Positions 34,120 through 36,238 of a stretch of DNA of 36,238 nt are shown here, in pieces. The notes below the pieces were generated by a model. That model did no database searches, was not told the origin of the DNA, and was given only the letters and a program-made list of their open reading frames with translations. Origin of the DNA: Nitrososphaerota archaeon (lineage in GTDB: Archaea > Thermoproteota > Nitrososphaeria > Nitrososphaerales > UBA57); the NCBI GenBank assembly GCA_027295865.1, contig JAPUKB010000106.1, positions 1 through 36,238 on the forward strand, read 5' to 3'. The translations under genes were made by a program, and so were the position numbers. Each line of letters begins with the position of its first letter. Position 1 is the stretch's first letter.

Positions 34120-36238
34120 CCCGACGTCCCCCAACCTCCATGATTCTGGACAATCCTCCCTGAACGCCAATCGCAACTGATCCGACTATGGCTAGAACAG
34201 AAGTCGTTATCAAAGCTACGGTAGAATCAGATCTGAATAGGTTTACGCTCACAATTAGGTCTCGGTCGGATACCAGTCTGGTTAGCCGCTGGGATTCTCC
34301 TCGATATCTCACGGTAACTTCATATTCACCTGGAACTAAATTAGTGAAAGTACTCTCCTCACTTACCCTGGTGTTGTTTCCAAGTGGTCCCTGGACCACA
34401 AGATCTGCACGGCCAATTTTCTGATTGAATGGATCCCTTATGTCGACTGTAAGTTTATAGGTCTTCAGATAGATTAATAGAACCCGTTCTGACATTTCAA
34501 TCGTTCCGATTTCCTCGCTATGTTCGTAGCTCATTCGAATGACTACATCGAGGCCCATGTCGATGACTTCAGCATTGGCAATCTTGCCATCTAAGACGAC
34601 CAATATTCTATCTAAGCTGGAGTCTATCTGATTTATGAGAGACTTGGAAAACGTTATGTTTATTGTACCTATAGTCCCTTGGCGGCCGCCAAGAGTTAGA
34701 CGCAACGCGTCTATCCGCTCCTCCACTCGCTCTTCAAGAATTGTAGAGTTTGAAGAGAGATAGATTATCTGATCTGGAGAAAACTGAACTTCTTGTACTT
34801 GGGTTATGAGGAATCGGTCTGGCTCTCCCGAAGACATTGATGAGGTTATCCTGTGCTCAGCTCTGGTCTTGGTAACTAGCGATGATTCCATAGAGCTTAG
34901 GATTGGCGTCCTTGTCGAAAGCCTTAGAACGTTTAGCCGATAGTCAAGACCTAGCTGCCCCTCAACAATCAGCGATATATCGCCGTCTTCGAAACCTTCT
35001 TCAACTAAAATTAGTTGCCCGACCGGTGCAAGAGTTTTTACATCCGTGGACTGTGGATCGAATGGTGTCCAGAGGAAGGAGAAAGGTATGCCACTGGCTA
35101 CAACATCCTCTCCAGAGATAATGTTAATTTCGACGAGTCCGTCAACAAACAACAAATACCCTGTCAGTTGTTCAGTTGCCATCATTCTATAATCCTGAGT
35201 GATATCGAGGAGCTGACCATCGTAGGTGATCGCCGTGAGCACCCCGCCCCAGGCTGGTAACAGATCGTAGACGAATTTTGGGTCAGTCAGCAAAGAATCA
35301 ATGTTCTCTGGTAGAGCAGCCCCTTTCCCATCTAAAAGTCCCAACATTGGATCAACGTGGACCCAGTCTTCTAACTTTATCTCTACCCAAGAATGGGCGA
35401 GGACAAAGGGCTCATCGAGAAGAGGGGAGGAATTCATAGCACCTATTACGGGACGAGCCTCGATCTCGAGGGATCTCATTAAGCCCCCAAACAGAATTTG
35501 AAATGTCGTAGAGTCTCCCTCTATCAAGTGAGTTCCCTCGACTCCCCCCCTGGCTTCGAGTTCTGAGATCATGCGCACGACATCTCTTTGGGGAAGGATC
35601 TCTTCTGAGAGGCTACTATGGCTCAACACAAAATCCAGGATCGCTCGGGCCTGCTGCATTTTCGAGGAATTGGCACTCAGACTGTTTGCTACAAGGATCC
35701 GTTCTGCAAATTCTCTAACACTCTCATCGGGCTGCATTAGTAGATCTATATTCGGTAGGAATTTAGCGCCTATCGCCATTCCGATTGCCCGGACTCTATT
35801 CTTCTCCTCAACGGAAAAGACTCGTAATTGGACAGAGATGGTGTCAGGCCCACCCGCTGTTTCTTCTATGAACACCTCGAAAGTTACCAGGCCTTCCCTG
35901 GCATAGAGCAACTCAAAGCCCACGGTTCTAGTCTCCCCAGGCCCCAGAAAGATGATTTGCGACGTCGGGAAAACTGTAACTCCATCAGAATTCCTAGTGA
36001 GGAGCTTTATCTCTCCCGCTCGTTCTATTGTGTTTGCAACTGTCACCCACGCATAGGTCGACTCGCCCTCAAATGCCGTTTTGGATTCGGTGACTTCCAG
36101 ATCTATGATTCCTACTTTTGGCAAGAGAACAAAATGAGCAGTAATCACTAAAGGTCCATCTACAATTATGCGAACGGGATTATCCTCACTCGTATTTCCA
36201 TCAAAAATCCAAAGACTGAAAACATAATCACCTATCCT
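34112..36238 (-). CDS. transglutaminase-like membrane protein, 5' end beyond the right edge of the window
   Basis: EGDSTTFQILFGGLMRSLEIEARPVIGAM...FVLAHSWVEIKLEDWVHVDPMLG = transglutaminase core with Cys replaced by Ser. C-terminal TM (STVALITTSVLAIVGSVAIGV). The frame stays open to 36238 (…IGDYVFSLWIFDGNTSEDNPVRIIVDGPLVITAHF…), so the 36148 start in the track is internal. Confidence 0.8.
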   Translation of the reverse strand, partial: RIGDYVFSLWIFDGNTSEDNPVRIIVDGPLVITAHFVLLPKVGIIDLEVTESKTAFEGESTYAWVTVANTIERAGEIKLLTRNSDGVTVFPTSQIIFLGPGETRTVGFELLYAREGLVTFEVFIEETAGGPDTISVQLRVFSVEEKNRVRAIGMAIGAKFLPNIDLLMQPDESVREFAERILVANSLSANSSKMQQARAILDFVLSHSSLSEEILPQRDVVRMISELEARGGVEGTHLIEGDSTTFQILFGGLMRSLEIEARPVIGAMNSSPLLDEPFVLAHSWVEIKLEDWVHVDPMLGLLDGKGAALPENIDSLLTDPKFVYDLLPAWGGVLTAITYDGQLLDITQDYRMMATEQLTGYLLFVDGLVEINIISGEDVVASGIPFSFLWTPFDPQSTDVKTLAPVGQLILVEEGFEDGDISLIVEGQLGLDYRLNVLRLSTRTPILSSMESSLVTKTRAEHRITSSMSSGEPDRFLITQVQEVQFSPDQIIYLSSNSTILEERVEERIDALRLTLGGRQGTIGTINITFSKSLINQIDSSLDRILVVLDGKIANAEVIDMGLDVVIRMSYEHSEEIGTIEMSERVLLIYLKTYKLTVDIRDPFNQKIGRADLVVQGPLGNNTRVSEESTFTNLVPGEYEVTVRYRGESQRLTRLVSDRDLIVSVNLFRSDSTVALITTSVLAIVGSVAIGVQGGLSRIMEVGGRRAK

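Noticed and set aside
34903-36151. Plus-strand ORFs opposite the transglutaminase-like gene
   Set aside because: Antisense to a long coherent membrane protein ORF; no motifs.

Overview
This is a gene-dense archaeal chromosomal window, probably TACK/Thaumarchaeota-related; the lineage is inferred from gene content only. Positions 1-24.9 kb are mostly informational and housekeeping genes: rpoF tail, DUF655, TFE-beta, KsgA, HemK-like and Trm-G10-like methylases, L10e, Cdc48, Hsp20, an ArsR-type regulator, an Ncs6/TtuA-like protein, MarC, CutA, Pelota, DnaG, a geranylgeranyl-reductase-like flavoprotein, malic enzyme, a DHH phosphoesterase, RPA, Lhr, a LeuC/LeuD-type dehydratase, a YggX-like protein and a flavin reductase. 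Within this part I see (i) a likely heat-shock regulon in which the operator core TAAC-N5-GTTA appears upstream of both hsp20-cdc48 and the regulator, and (ii) two small ORFs missing from the ORF track: a 45-aa Cys/His-rich protein and a 39-aa single-TM protein. Positions 25.5-36.2 kb hold the most exciting region, an uncharacterised cluster around two divergent tubulin/FtsZ-superfamily proteins. One has an intact GGGTGSG loop, a T7-like DLAD motif and a ~450-aa coiled-coil insertion. The other has a zinc ribbon and a degraded nucleotide loop but keeps a T7-like DLAE. They sit with a signal-anchored protein, a large polytopic membrane protein with a long cytosolic helical tail, a PH/GRAM-like protein, and a membrane protein with a transglutaminase-like domain whose Cys is replaced by Ser. 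I propose a membrane-linked tubulin-like filament system. No tRNA, rRNA, CRISPR or transposon was found.
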